Below are positions 34,996 to 43,723 of a stretch of 64,000 nt of DNA, piece by piece. Source of the stretch: Cupriavidus pauculus (GTDB taxonomy: Bacteria; Pseudomonadota; Gammaproteobacteria; Burkholderiales; Burkholderiaceae). The translations under genes were made by a program, and so were the position numbers. The notes below the pieces were generated by a model. That model worked only from the letters and a program-made list of their open reading frames with translations. It searched no databases and had not been told where the DNA came from. Numbering within the stretch: the first letter of the stretch is position 1; each line of letters starts with the position of its first letter. Location of the stretch: the NCBI RefSeq assembly GCF_008801835.1, contig NZ_VZOW01000003.1:62001-126000 (forward strand), read 5' to 3'.

Positions 34996-35469
34996 TCACT
35001 GCTGACGCACCCAGGTCTGCGTCCGACCGATCAGGCTGATGCCGATGAAGCCGCGCACGTTGAGCTTCTTGCCGTCGTCGGCAAGCGACATCTTGCATTT
35101 GTAAAGCTTGCCGCTTTCGGGATCGAGGATCTCGCCGCCGCTCCACTCGTTGTCTCCGGTCTTGCGCAAGCCGGTCAGCAGCGTCATGCCAATGATGGGC
35201 TGGTCCTTGCGCGAGTCGGTGCACTTGTCGCACACCTTCGGCGGTCCCTCGGACGGCACGAGGCTCTTCACGAGCTTGCCGCTGTACACGCCGTCCTTCT
35301 CCGCAATCTCGATCACGCCGCGCGGCTTGCCGGTGGCGTCGTCGATGGTGTGCCAGGTGCCGGCGGGGGTCGATTGCGCCAACGCCACGGCACTGGCGGT
35401 CATCATCGTTACGAAGGTGGCGGCGAGGGCGGTCGCCCGGACGAAGGCGCGGGGGGCGGTCATGCGCAT
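34996..35469 (-). CDS. DUF2147 domain protein, secreted
   Basis: A 157-residue protein with a signal peptide (ATFVTMMTASAVALA) and a DUF2147 domain: GTWHTIDDATGKPRGVIEI, KDQPIIGMTLL, GGEILDPESGKLYKCKM, RGFIGISLIGRTQTW. The family is common in proteobacteria; its function is unknown, although the fold is a lipocalin-like barrel. The ATG at 35469 is preceded by a GGAGA site; the open frame runs on to 35799 with no support. Confidence 0.88.
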   Translation of the reverse strand: MRMTAPRAFVRATALAATFVTMMTASAVALAQSTPAGTWHTIDDATGKPRGVIEIAEKDGVYSGKLVKSLVPSEGPPKVCDKCTDSRKDQPIIGMTLLTGLRKTGDNEWSGGEILDPESGKLYKCKMSLADDGKKLNVRGFIGISLIGRTQTWVRQQ

Positions 35470-37439
35470 GGAAATCTCCAGTTCGGTTTCGCGACGGCAC
35501 AATGCCGATCGCGGAGTGCTCTTGCCGGATGGTACGGCGATGGCCGTCTTGCAAGTCGTACACGTAAGTCGTGCAGGATATCCGCACACGACCGACGATG
35601 GTGGGCGACGATCGCCACGCGCATCGCCGCCCGGCCGGCAGCAGCACCGCGCCGCCAATCTACTGTGGGCCATCCCGCGCCGCAATCTCCAACATCCGTT
35701 TGCGTACGCACCAAAGCACGCCGGGCCGCTGGCCGGAATCGACCGCTGGCTGCGGTGCGGCGGGATTCTGTTGCGCAACAAAACGCGGGCGGATGTCATA
35801 CCCGAGACATTCCTCTAGCGAGCCGCGCATTGGCGCACTGGCGCAACAGCGGCCGCGTCGGAGCCGCCAATCAGGAGCGCGTGCACAGCGCGCGCCGACG
35901 TCGGTAGGAACCCGGATACGCGCCGACTCGTTGCCGATACGCGAGCAATGTCGCGTCCGAGATGCGCGCCAGAATGCGCACGCGCACGACGCGTGCCGAC
36001 GAACATCGACGGCTATGGCACGTCGGCGAACCCGGATGCGAAAGCATCGCGCCGATGTGGGGCGATGTCTGACCTCGCAGCCGACATTCTTGCGTCGCAC
36101 GGGGCGGGCACGGCATGCGATTCGATCTCGCCACCGCGCGCGTCATGCTCCGGGCGTGACGCACAACGCGGCACGAACCACGCGCATCCTGGCACGCACG
36201 ATTGGGTCCGATTCGAACGCGCAACGACCATCGTCATCGATGCGATTCACATCGTTTCGAGTTGGTGAACGCGTCGGAAGACCATCGCGAAGCACGATCG
36301 ACTTGGCAAACCGTTGCATCGACGCATCACTCTTTCGTCGTACTCGCGCAACTGTCCGATCGATGCGCGCGAGGTCCGACACACGCATCGCGCGATGGTC
36401 GCGCACGCGTTGCGATGCGACGACGACGCGCTCCTCGCACGTGGTGCAGCTGCAGTGTCTGCAATCGCGTGCGACGAATGTTTGCAGCGGTGCGACGCGC
36501 TGCGACGAAGCCTCGGTGCGCTCGCGCAAAGCCAATGTTCATGCGGGTTTCGAGACGATCGTCAGGTTTGCGCGGACGCTTCGAAAGCCGTTGCGCAATA
36601 GCGATGGAGAGGTCGAACGCGCTGCGCGAGCGTGACCGAAAATCAGTCGATGCGCGACGCGATACGGTCCATCGCGACCCGCCAAATTCGATCGCGATGG
36701 AACTTCGTTGGCGAGACGAAAGTCGAGATCAACATGTGTGTCGATGGTGTTGGCATCGAGGTGTCTGCGCGGAGTAGATCGATTCGTTCTTGCGCGCAAG
36801 TTTTTTTGCACTTTTTTCTTAACATCATCGAACAAACGAATTATGATTCGCCTTGACAAGAGTCTCACTTCATTGCATCGACACCAACGATGCGTGGCGT
36901 CGCCAGCAAGCAAGACGTCGCGATGATTGCGATGCGTTGATGCAAGTGAATGCGGGTAGCCGAGGAGCACTAGAACTTTGACGCAGACCGAGCCGATCCG
37001 GCTTCTTACAACGCGTGCAGTCTCCTGTAGCCCTGTCTCGGGATGGGCGAACTACCCCTTGATGATTGCTGTCTGCAGCGCGCGAGGCCATGCCCGCGCT
37101 GCAGGCCTGCTGACCGATATCTCCTCTTTCCTGGCCGCGCGCCGACACAACGGCCGGCGCGGGCCAATCGAATATTTCAGGGCACCGCCTGCCCCGGAAA
37201 TCCGCCTGCACGCTGGCTTCGAAGCTGGCGCGCGGATTTCGGGCCGCGGTGAAAGTACCGCGCTGTGCGACGTCATCCACGGCGGTTTCCCTGTCACCGA
37301 ATTCATTAGCGTGCGGTCTGAGTTGAGTCGTGCGCCGATGAATCGCTCGCTCGATTGGGGTTCGCGGCAAACGCGCCTCGGGTCGGTCGGGTCGTCCATT
37401 TAGGTCATTCGATATTTCACGCTAGTGAAGGAGTTATCC
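35470..37439. other. About 2 kb with no convincing gene; atypical CpG-dense DNA
   Basis: Between the DUF2147 gene and the H1-like gene I find no protein I recognise. From about 35,860 to 36,790 the sequence is packed with CGA, GCG and ATCG words, has few TA dinucleotides, and is therefore open in several frames at once, giving Arg/Ser/Ala-rich translations without family features. From 36,790 on it turns AT-richer, with a promoter-like pair at 36819-36847. At 37130-37164 a strong GC hairpin occurs without a T-run. No tRNA or known ncRNA was seen. Confidence 0.6.
36819..36847 (+). promoter_or_regulatory. Promoter candidate upstream of the H1-like gene
   Basis: TTAACA (36819-36824) and TATGAT (36842-36847) are 17 bp apart, each close to the sigma-70 consensus, in a locally AT-rich stretch. 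Transcription would start near 36854, giving either a leader of about 590 nt for the H1-like gene or a separate small RNA. Confidence 0.55.
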
Positions 37440-38006
37440 ATGGCAACTGCTGCAAAGAAAAAGCCGGCGGCTAAGAAGGCCGCCAAGCCGGCCGCCAAGA
37501 AGGCTGCTGTGAAGAAGGTCGCCGCCAAGAAGGCTGCCCCGGCCGCCAAGAAGGCTGCTGCCAAGAAGGTCGCAACGAAGAAGGTAGCTGCCAAGAAGGT
37601 CGCCGCCAAGAAGCCGGCCGCCAAGAAGGTAGCCGCGAAGAAGGTTGCAACCAAGAAGGTCGCCGCCAAGAAGGCCGTCGCCAAGAAGGCGGCACCGGCC
37701 AAGAAGGCTGCAGTGAAGAAGGTTGCTGCCAAGAAGGTCGCAACCAAGAAGGTCGCCGCCAAGAAGGCAGCACCGGCCAAGAAGGCCGCAGCCAAGAAAG
37801 TAGCCGCCAAGAAGCCGGCTGCCAAGAAGGCCGCTGCCAAGAAGCCTGCCGCGAAGAAGGCCGCCAAGCCTGCCGCTGCGAAGAAGCCGGCTGCGAAGAA
37901 GGCTGCCAAGCCTGCTGCTGCGCCTGCCGTTGCGCCTGCCGCTGCTGCAAAGACCGCGCTGAACCCGGCTGCGGCCTGGCCGTTCCCGACGGGCAACCGT
38001 CCGTAA
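37440..38006 (+). CDS. Histone H1-like DNA-binding protein (Lys/Ala-rich)
   Basis: A 188-residue protein made almost wholly of Lys, Ala, Val and Pro in repeats of the type AAKKVAAKK and KPAAKKAA, ending in a Pro/Ala tail with [11 protein letters not shown]. It resembles the histone H1 C-terminal domain, Chlamydia Hc2, Bordetella BpH1 and Pseudomonas AlgP. It should bind DNA without sequence specificity and compact the nucleoid. An AAGGAG site precedes the ATG. The DNA repeats make its length prone to change by recombination. It is monocistronic and ends at a strong terminator. Confidence 0.92.
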   Translation: MATAAKKKPAAKKAAKPAAKKAAVKKVAAKKAAPAAKKAAAKKVATKKVAAKKVAAKKPAAKKVAAKKVATKKVAAKKAVAKKAAPAKKAAVKKVAAKKVATKKVAAKKAAPAKKAAAKKVAAKKPAAKKAAAKKPAAKKAAKPAAAKKPAAKKAAKPAAAPAVAPAAAAKTALNPAAAWPFPTGNRP

Positions 38007-38114
38007 TTGACTCGCCTCGTGCGAGCGATGACAACTGGGAAATGCCTGGGCACGCATCGCGTGCCGCACTGACCGGATACCTCGTATCCGGTCCGCAAGA
38101 CAGCGAGTCTTGCC

Positions 38115-38152
38115 AACCCGCCGATGGCCACCGTGCCCGGCGGGTTTTTTAT
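38115..38152 (+). terminator. Terminator of the H1-like gene
   Basis: An AACCCGCC...GGCGGGTT stem followed by TTTTT, about 110 bp after the stop. A smaller hairpin (CCGGATAC/GTATCCGG) lies just before it at about 38073-38091. Confidence 0.82.
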
Positions 38153-38177
38153 TGGTCAGTCAGCATTGGATGCTTTC

Positions 38178-38237
38178 GGCATCGGCATCGGCATCGGCAT
38201 CGGCATCGGCATCGGCATCGGCATCGGCATCGGCATC
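38178..38237 (+). repeat. Hexanucleotide microsatellite (GGCATC) x10
   Basis: Ten exact head-to-tail copies of GGCATC, followed by one variant copy GGCAGC. It lies in the intergenic DNA between the H1-like terminator and the slyB stop. A frame through it would read alternating Gly-Ile, but no supported gene covers it. Confidence 0.97.
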
Positions 38238-38461
38238 GGCAGCGCGTGGGCGCGTGCTCTGGCGAAGCGGCTGGGCGATGGCGGAAGGTTCAGGCGGCCG
38301 AGGGTAGGCGAAAGAAAGCAGGCAGAAGAAGGGAGCGTGCAGCAAGGTATCGGCGCAAGGGCAACGGCAGGAGGGCGCAGGCCGATTGGCAAGGGCACAA
38401 AGCAGAACGCCGCGGCCCAGGGGCTCGCGGCGTTCTTCATGACAGCTTTGTCATGTCGCGA

Positions 38462-38929
38462 TCAGTGTGTGACGCGCGTCGTCCCGCCCGAGGACAGCAG
38501 ACGCACCCGGTCGCCAGGGCGGAACACCTCGTCGGCTTCCTGCGTGATAGCCCGCATGTCGCCGTCTTCCAGGCGCACGGTGATTTCCAGGCCGCGTCGC
38601 TGCGTCAGACGGTTTTCAGCCGCGCTGCCGGCGATGCCGCCGAGCACGGCGCCCAGCAGCCCGGCTGCGACCGATCCACCGCCGCTGCCGATGGTGCTGC
38701 CGGCCGCCACGCCGCCGATGGCACCACCTGCGATGGTCCCGGCGCCGGTCGAGCCGCCCTGGATCATCACTTCACGTACACCCTCCACCACGCCAAAGCG
38801 CACCACCTGCTCGCGCTGTGCCTGTCCCGGCGAATAGACGCTGTTTGAATTGGAGTAGTTGGCGCAGCCGGTCACCAGGGCCGCGGTAGCCAGCACCGCT
38901 GCGCCGCTAAGTCGAAGGATCTGATTCAT
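38462..38929 (-). CDS. SlyB-like glycine-zipper outer-membrane lipoprotein
   Basis: A 155-residue protein with signal peptide and lipobox VTGC (lipidated Cys22), then a glycine-zipper 2TM region (STGAGTIAGGAIGGVAAGS, AAGLLGAVLGGIAGSAAE) and a C-terminal beta-rich segment (GLEITVRLEDGDM). It belongs to the SlyB/Pcp family, outer-membrane lipoproteins that in enterobacteria belong to the PhoP regulon and stabilise the envelope. A hairpin at about 38405-38437 with a weak T tail may terminate it. Confidence 0.88.
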   Translation of the reverse strand: MNQILRLSGAAVLATAALVTGCANYSNSNSVYSPGQAQREQVVRFGVVEGVREVMIQGGSTGAGTIAGGAIGGVAAGSTIGSGGGSVAAGLLGAVLGGIAGSAAENRLTQRRGLEITVRLEDGDMRAITQEADEVFRPGDRVRLLSSGGTTRVTH

Positions 38930-38994
38930 GGCAACTCCCGTCTGAATGCCGCGCGGTTCATCGAATTTCGGTGCGCGCGGTGCACCGTTTTATC

Positions 38995-39942
38995 TTAGGC
39001 GTATCGGTATCCGAAAGCGGACTCGAAACGATTGCCGATTTCGTCGCGCGAGACCCAGTGATTCTGCGGGCCTTGCTGGGCGATCTTGAGCGCGCCCATC
39101 AACGAAGCGAGTCGGCCAGTGGTTTCCCAGTCCAGTCCGTTTTCGATGCCGTAGAGCAGGCCGCCGCGGAAGGCGTCGCCGCAACCGGTGGGATCGACCA
39201 CGCGTTCGGCCTGCACCGCCGGAATCGCAAACTGCTGGCCATCCGCGAAGATGCTGGCGCCGCGCTCGCCGTGCGTGACGACGAAGGCGCGGACCTTGGC
39301 GGCAACCTCGGCGCTGGTCCACGCGGTGCGCGACAGCATGACCTGCGCTTCGTAGTCATTGACCGTCACGTAACTGGCGAGTTCAACGAACTGGCGCAGG
39401 TCCTCGCCGTTGAACAGCGGCATCGCCTGGCCAAGATCGAAGATGAACGGAATGCCGGCTTCGGCAAACTGCTGTGCATGGTGCAGCATGCCTTCGCGGC
39501 TGTCCGGCGCGACGATGCCAAGCGCCGGACGCTTGCCCGCGCCGAGCGCATCCTGCACGCTGTTCAGTTGCGATTGGCCCATCGCGCCCGGGTGGAATGC
39601 GGTGATCTGGTTGTTGTCCAGATCAGTGGTGATCATGGCCTGCGCGGTGAACGTGTCCGGCAGCGTGCGGATGTGGTCGGTGCCGATGCCGAGGTCGCGC
39701 AGATATTGCAGATACGGTCCCGCGTCCTGACCGACGGTGGCCATTACAACCGGATCGCCGCCCAGCATCTTGAGGGTGTAGGCAATATTGCCGGCGCAGC
39801 CGCCGTATTCGCGCCGCATGCCGGGAACCAGGAACGACACGTTCAGCATGTGGATCTGGTCCGGCAGGATGTGTTCACGGAAGCGCCCGTCGAAGGTCAT
39901 GATGGTGTCGTAAGCGACGGAGCCGCAGATCAGGCTGGACAT
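38995..39942 (-). CDS. PfkB family carbohydrate/adenosine kinase
   Basis: A 315-residue ribokinase-family sugar kinase. It has an N-terminal substrate segment (GGCAGNIAYTLKMLGG) and the C-terminal anion-hole/ATP motif DPTGCGDAFRGG with the catalytic Asp. Close relatives in betaproteobacteria are annotated as adenosine or ribokinase-like kinases; the substrate is unproven. The ATG at 39942 is preceded by GGAGAATC. It follows the tpx terminator, so it probably has its own promoter in the 106-bp gap. Confidence 0.85.
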   Translation of the reverse strand: MSSLICGSVAYDTIMTFDGRFREHILPDQIHMLNVSFLVPGMRREYGGCAGNIAYTLKMLGGDPVVMATVGQDAGPYLQYLRDLGIGTDHIRTLPDTFTAQAMITTDLDNNQITAFHPGAMGQSQLNSVQDALGAGKRPALGIVAPDSREGMLHHAQQFAEAGIPFIFDLGQAMPLFNGEDLRQFVELASYVTVNDYEAQVMLSRTAWTSAEVAAKVRAFVVTHGERGASIFADGQQFAIPAVQAERVVDPTGCGDAFRGGLLYGIENGLDWETTGRLASLMGALKIAQQGPQNHWVSRDEIGNRFESAFGYRYA

Positions 39943-39988
39943 TGATTCTCCATGTGGCCCGGCGTTGGGCCATTTGCATAAACGGTAA

Positions 39989-40018
39989 AGAATTCCGCCC
40001 GTGCGTGACGGGCGGATT
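39989..40018 (-). terminator. Terminator of tpx (minus strand)
   Basis: A GC stem (CCGCCCGT paired with ACGGGCGG) about 30 bp after the tpx stop, followed on the minus strand by a T-rich run (ATTCTTT). It separates tpx from the downstream PfkB gene. Confidence 0.75.
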
Positions 40019-40048
40019 CGCATCAACGACTGTGTGCTACCGCACAGA

Positions 40049-40549
40049 TTACTTGAGCGCGGCCAGGGCAGCGTCGTAGTTCGGTTCCTGCTTGATTTCC
40101 GGAACCAGTTCGCTGTACTTCACGGTGTCGTTCTCGTCGACCACCACCACGGCGCGTGCGCAAACGCCCGCCAGCGGGCCGCTCTTGATATCGACGCCGT
40201 AGGCGTTCTTGAATTCGGCACCGCGCATCGTTGACAGCGTGACCACGTTGGTCAGCCCTTCAGCCGTGCAGAAGCGGCCCATGGCGAACGGCAGGTCGGC
40301 CGAGATCGTCAGCACGACGGTGTTGGCCAGGCTGCTGGCGGCTTCGTTGAACTTGCGCGCGGATGCCTGGCACACCGGCGTGTCCAGGCTCGGCACGATG
40401 TTCAGGACCTTGCGCTTGCCCGCGAAATCGGCCAGCGACACGTCCTTCAGGTCCTTGCCGACCAGCGTGAAGGCCGGGGCCTTGTCGCCAGCCTGGGGAA
40501 ACTTGCCGCCAACTTCGATGGCGTTGCCGCCGAGGGTCACATTGCTCAT
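40049..40549 (-). CDS. tpx: Thiol peroxidase
   Basis: A 166-residue atypical 2-Cys peroxiredoxin with peroxidatic Cys60 ([10 protein letters not shown]) and resolving Cys94 (MGRFCTAEG). It reduces hydrogen peroxide and alkyl hydroperoxides using thioredoxin. The start at 40549 gives the conserved N-terminus [15 protein letters not shown] and has a GGAGAG site. It lies 78 bp after the DUF3426 gene on the same strand. Confidence 0.96.
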   Translation of the reverse strand: MSNVTLGGNAIEVGGKFPQAGDKAPAFTLVGKDLKDVSLADFAGKRKVLNIVPSLDTPVCQASARKFNEAASSLANTVVLTISADLPFAMGRFCTAEGLTNVVTLSTMRGAEFKNAYGVDIKSGPLAGVCARAVVVVDENDTVKYSELVPEIKQEPNYDAALAALK

Positions 40550-40627
40550 GGTCTCTCCTGTCAGGAAAAGTAAATACGGCACGCCGGCCCGGTGCATTGC
40601 CGGCCGGCGTGGCGGGGGCGTTGGAAT

Positions 40628-42742
40628 TCAGGGGTAGAAGATCAGCACGCGGTAGTTGGCTACCGTCTGCTGCGTCCGGAATCGTACCCGAACCGGTAGC
40701 TCGCTGCCCGCGCGCAGCCCGGTGGCGGCGAATCCACGCTGCACCGGCTCCAGATATTCGGAAGGCTGCAGCACGCGGCGCAGCAGCAACTGGTCCTGCA
40801 GGTCGGTCATCACCAGTTCGATCGCGGGCAGCGCCGTGGTGGCGCGTCCCTGGTTGCGCAGCGTGACGGCGAGCTGATACACGTCGCTGGCTTCGTCCTG
40901 CTTCTGCAACTGCGAGGTGTCGATACGCAGCGATTCCAGGTCGCGCCATGGCGGCACTTCGCAGCCGAACGGCGCGCACGCGGCTTCAAGTACCGGACGC
41001 AGCACCGGCAGGCTGCCAGCGACCTGGCTGCGCGCCAGAAACACGCCTTGCACGATGACGCCAAGGCCAAGCACGACGGCTGCGATACGCATCCATGTGC
41101 GCTTGCTGACCGGCGAGGGCGTGGATTTCCGCTCCGTGCGCGGTGCGGCGCGCCCGCGGGAATGGCGCAGGAAGTCCGGGGCGAACACGGGGCCCGTAGC
41201 GGCCGTGGCCGACGTGTCGCGGCGCAGCCAGTGTCGCATCGCGGATTCGCGCGCCCCGGGATCGCGCGCGTCGTCGCGCGGCAATTCATCCGCATCGTCA
41301 GACACCTGTTCGAGCCCCATCTTGGCCTGCGCAGCCCACGCTTCGGCTTCGGGATCGGCGGGATCCGCGGCCCGCAGAAATCCGCTCGCACTGCGCACGG
41401 GCTCCGGGGCAGGAAATGGATGGGCTGAAGGCGCCGCATCGGCGGGATCGGCGGCGCGTGCAGCTGGCTCGATATCGCCGATGCCGTTGCCAGCGCCGTG
41501 ATGGTCGACATTGCCGACATCGTCGACCGGGTTGCCATCGCCGACGGCGCCGGCCGCGTCGCTTGCCGTTGGCGTGTGGCCCTGCGGCGGCACAGGTGCA
41601 TCCGTGTCGCGCGCCATGTCGGATTCGCTCGCCGGCTCTGCATCCAGTGCCGGGAAGCCGGCGCCTTGGCCGGAGGGCTGCGCGGTCTGCAACGGCGGCC
41701 AGATCGGCTTTGCGCTGTAAGCGCCGGCGGGCGGCAAACCGGAGGGCGTGGCGGGCGCAAATGCGGCGGCGGGATCCAGCGACGAGTGACCGGTTGGGCG
41801 CGCCGGCTCGTCATCGAACGCGGAGTGGTCGAGTGTCGGCCACGGCGCGGAGGACGTCGATGCGGATGGCGCGGCATCGGCTGCCGCGGGCGGCGGAACA
41901 GTCTGGGGCGCCTCGCCTGCGTCGGCTGCGTCGCCGATATTGGCCGCATGCGCGTCGGACGAGACCGAATCCTGGTCGTCCGCCTCGGCGGCGGCTGGTG
42001 CTGCGGTATCGCGTGGCTCGACAGCCGGCGTGGAATATTCCGTCGATGTCGTGTCGGAGGCCGACGGCTGCGGGGCGTCGATGTCGCGCGCAGGAATCGC
42101 ATGCGCGGCACCGACGTCGACGGCCATGCCGTTGAACCCGCTCGGAGGCGTGGCGGTGGGCGGGCGCGGCGCTTCAATCGGCGCGGTTTCGTCGGCGCGG
42201 CCGTGGTCGCGCGCGTGTTCCGTACTCGTGGTTTCGGTGTGCGATGGCGCCGCGTCGTCAGCCGCCGGGGCCCGTGCCGCGGCTGCGATCTCGTCCGCAT
42301 CCGACATCAGTGTGGTCGGAGAGTCGAGCGCGGGCACTTCGTACCCTGGATCGAACCCCGGATCGAACGGCGCTTCGCCTTCCCTTGCGCGCGCCATCGC
42401 CTGTGCCTGCTCGGCATGCGCCAGCGCGGCGGCGATGCTGACAGAGGCGGATGCAGGGTGGGCCGGCGGCGCGACAGGCGCACCGGACGCAGAACTGGCA
42501 GCGGATTGCGCGGCCGGCGCGGCCGGTACGGGCGATGCAGCCGGTGTAGGCGATGCAGCCGGTGTAGGCGATGCAGCGGGTGCGGGCCGTGTGGGGACTT
42601 CGATCAGATGTTCGCGCGCGTCAAAGACGGTGTCGCATTGTCCGCAACGGACCAATCCCTGGCGCAGCCGCAACTGATCCGCGACAAGCCGGAACGCGGT
42701 GCGGCAGGCCGGGCAGCGCGTGACGAGCTTGGCAGCGGCCAT
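40628..42742 (-). CDS. Zinc-ribbon and DUF3426 domain membrane protein
   Basis: A 704-residue protein. An MJ0042-type zinc ribbon (CPACRTAF, VRCGQCDTVFDA) is at the N-terminus, followed by about 450 residues of low-complexity Ala/Pro/Asp/Ser-rich sequence. One transmembrane helix (IAAVVLGLGVIVQGVFLA) then precedes a C-terminal DUF3426 domain. The zinc ribbon would be cytoplasmic and DUF3426 periplasmic. Function is unknown; the family is regularly found beside prmA in Burkholderiales. The low-complexity part includes three 18-bp DNA repeats (42534-42587). Confidence 0.85.
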   Translation of the reverse strand: MAAAKLVTRCPACRTAFRLVADQLRLRQGLVRCGQCDTVFDAREHLIEVPTRPAPAASPTPAASPTPAASPVPAAPAAQSAASSASGAPVAPPAHPASASVSIAAALAHAEQAQAMARAREGEAPFDPGFDPGYEVPALDSPTTLMSDADEIAAAARAPAADDAAPSHTETTSTEHARDHGRADETAPIEAPRPPTATPPSGFNGMAVDVGAAHAIPARDIDAPQPSASDTTSTEYSTPAVEPRDTAAPAAAEADDQDSVSSDAHAANIGDAADAGEAPQTVPPPAAADAAPSASTSSAPWPTLDHSAFDDEPARPTGHSSLDPAAAFAPATPSGLPPAGAYSAKPIWPPLQTAQPSGQGAGFPALDAEPASESDMARDTDAPVPPQGHTPTASDAAGAVGDGNPVDDVGNVDHHGAGNGIGDIEPAARAADPADAAPSAHPFPAPEPVRSASGFLRAADPADPEAEAWAAQAKMGLEQVSDDADELPRDDARDPGARESAMRHWLRRDTSATAATGPVFAPDFLRHSRGRAAPRTERKSTPSPVSKRTWMRIAAVVLGLGVIVQGVFLARSQVAGSLPVLRPVLEAACAPFGCEVPPWRDLESLRIDTSQLQKQDEASDVYQLAVTLRNQGRATTALPAIELVMTDLQDQLLLRRVLQPSEYLEPVQRGFAATGLRAGSELPVRVRFRTQQTVANYRVLIFYP
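42534..42587 (-). repeat. 18-bp tandem repeat in the DUF3426 gene
   Basis: Two exact 18-bp units (42534-42551 and 42552-42569) and a third diverged unit (42570-42587) encode a repeated PTPAAS peptide just after the zinc ribbon. The repeat keeps the frame and may vary in copy number. Confidence 0.85.
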
Positions 42743-42751
42743 GGTGAGCAA

Positions 42752-43681
42752 TCAGGAGCGAGCGGCGGAGTTGCCGGGTAAATCGTCGGATGCGGCGCGC
42801 GTGCCGTGCAGGCAGACCCAGCCTTCCTCGCTGCGCCAGACGGACATTTCGAGCCACGGCGCATATGCCGCCGCCACTTCGTCGGCCTGCCGTTCAAGCA
42901 CCCCGGAAAGGGTCAGGCGGCCACCCGGACGCACGCGCGCCGACAGCATCGCCGCCATGAGCTTGAGCGGATTGGAAAGGATGTTGGCCACAACCAGGTC
43001 ATAACTGGCGTCGGACACTGCTTCAGGCAACGCGAAGGTGGCCTGCACGCGATTGCGCTCGGCGTTGTAGCGCGAGGCTTCGACCGCGTTCGGGTCGATG
43101 TCGATGCCAACGGTATCGCCGGCGCCGAGCTTCTTCGCCACGATAGCCAGGATGCCCGACCCGCAGCCGTAATCAAGCACGGTTTCGCCCGCGCGCAGGT
43201 TCTGTTCGAGCCACTGCATGCACAGGCGCGTGGTCGGGTGGCTGCCGGTGCCGAAGGCCAGGCCCGGATCGAGTTCCAGAATCACGGCGGCCGGGTCGGG
43301 CGCGTCGTGCCACGAAGGCACGACCCAGATCTTCTCGCCGATGCGGATCGGCTCGAACTGGGACTGCGTCAGCCGCACCCAATCCTGATCTGCCACGTCG
43401 CGCAACGTGTACGACGGTGCCTCGACGCCGAGCGCATTCGCCGCAGCCAGCACCACCAGCGCGGGGTCGGTTTCCTCGTCGAACAGGGCCACCACGCGCG
43501 AGCGGTTCCACGCGAGCTTGGTGGGCTCCAGTCCTGGCTCTCCAAAGAGCGGTTGCTCGTCAGGCGTATCGGCGTCGGCGTCTTCCACCGATACCGACAG
43601 CGCGCCGAGGTCGAACAATGCATCGGACCAGGCTTCGGCCTGATCCTGCGCAATTTCGATCACACATTCCTGGAAAGCCAC
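42752..43681 (-). CDS. prmA: Ribosomal protein L11 methyltransferase
   Basis: A 309-residue class I SAM-dependent methyltransferase with the PrmA N-terminal domain and the SAM-binding segment ([20 protein letters not shown]). The downstream [15 protein letters not shown] carries the NPPY-like substrate motif of the family. It trimethylates lysines and the N-terminus of L11. It lies between accC (42 bp gap) and the DUF3426 gene (9 bp gap), a conserved Burkholderiales order. Confidence 0.96.
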   Translation of the reverse strand: MAFQECVIEIAQDQAEAWSDALFDLGALSVSVEDADADTPDEQPLFGEPGLEPTKLAWNRSRVVALFDEETDPALVVLAAANALGVEAPSYTLRDVADQDWVRLTQSQFEPIRIGEKIWVVPSWHDAPDPAAVILELDPGLAFGTGSHPTTRLCMQWLEQNLRAGETVLDYGCGSGILAIVAKKLGAGDTVGIDIDPNAVEASRYNAERNRVQATFALPEAVSDASYDLVVANILSNPLKLMAAMLSARVRPGGRLTLSGVLERQADEVAAAYAPWLEMSVWRSEEGWVCLHGTRAASDDLPGNSAARS

Positions 43682-43723
43682 GAGGATCCTTTATGACTGC
43701 ATGCCGGCCAGGATGGCCGCGCC

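Noticed and set aside
36190-36225. tRNA T-arm-like GTTCGAATC on the minus strand
   Set aside because: No acceptor, D or anticodon arms can be formed around it.
35571-36777. Long Arg-rich open frames (for example + strand 35571-36635 and 36202-36777, - strand 36143-36535)
   Set aside because: They overlap in several phases, lack ribosome binding sites and family motifs, and result from the scarcity of TA (hence stop codons) in this CpG-dense stretch.
36978-37403. 141-codon frame starting TTG with a GAGGAG-like site
   Set aside because: I recognise no family, the composition is unlike neighbouring genes, and the frame is matched by a similar one on the other strand. It is kept only as part of the non-coding region.
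38124-38837. Frame reading Gly-Ile repeats through the GGCATC microsatellite
   Set aside because: It overlaps the H1-like terminator and runs antisense through slyB; no start signal or conserved sequence supports it.
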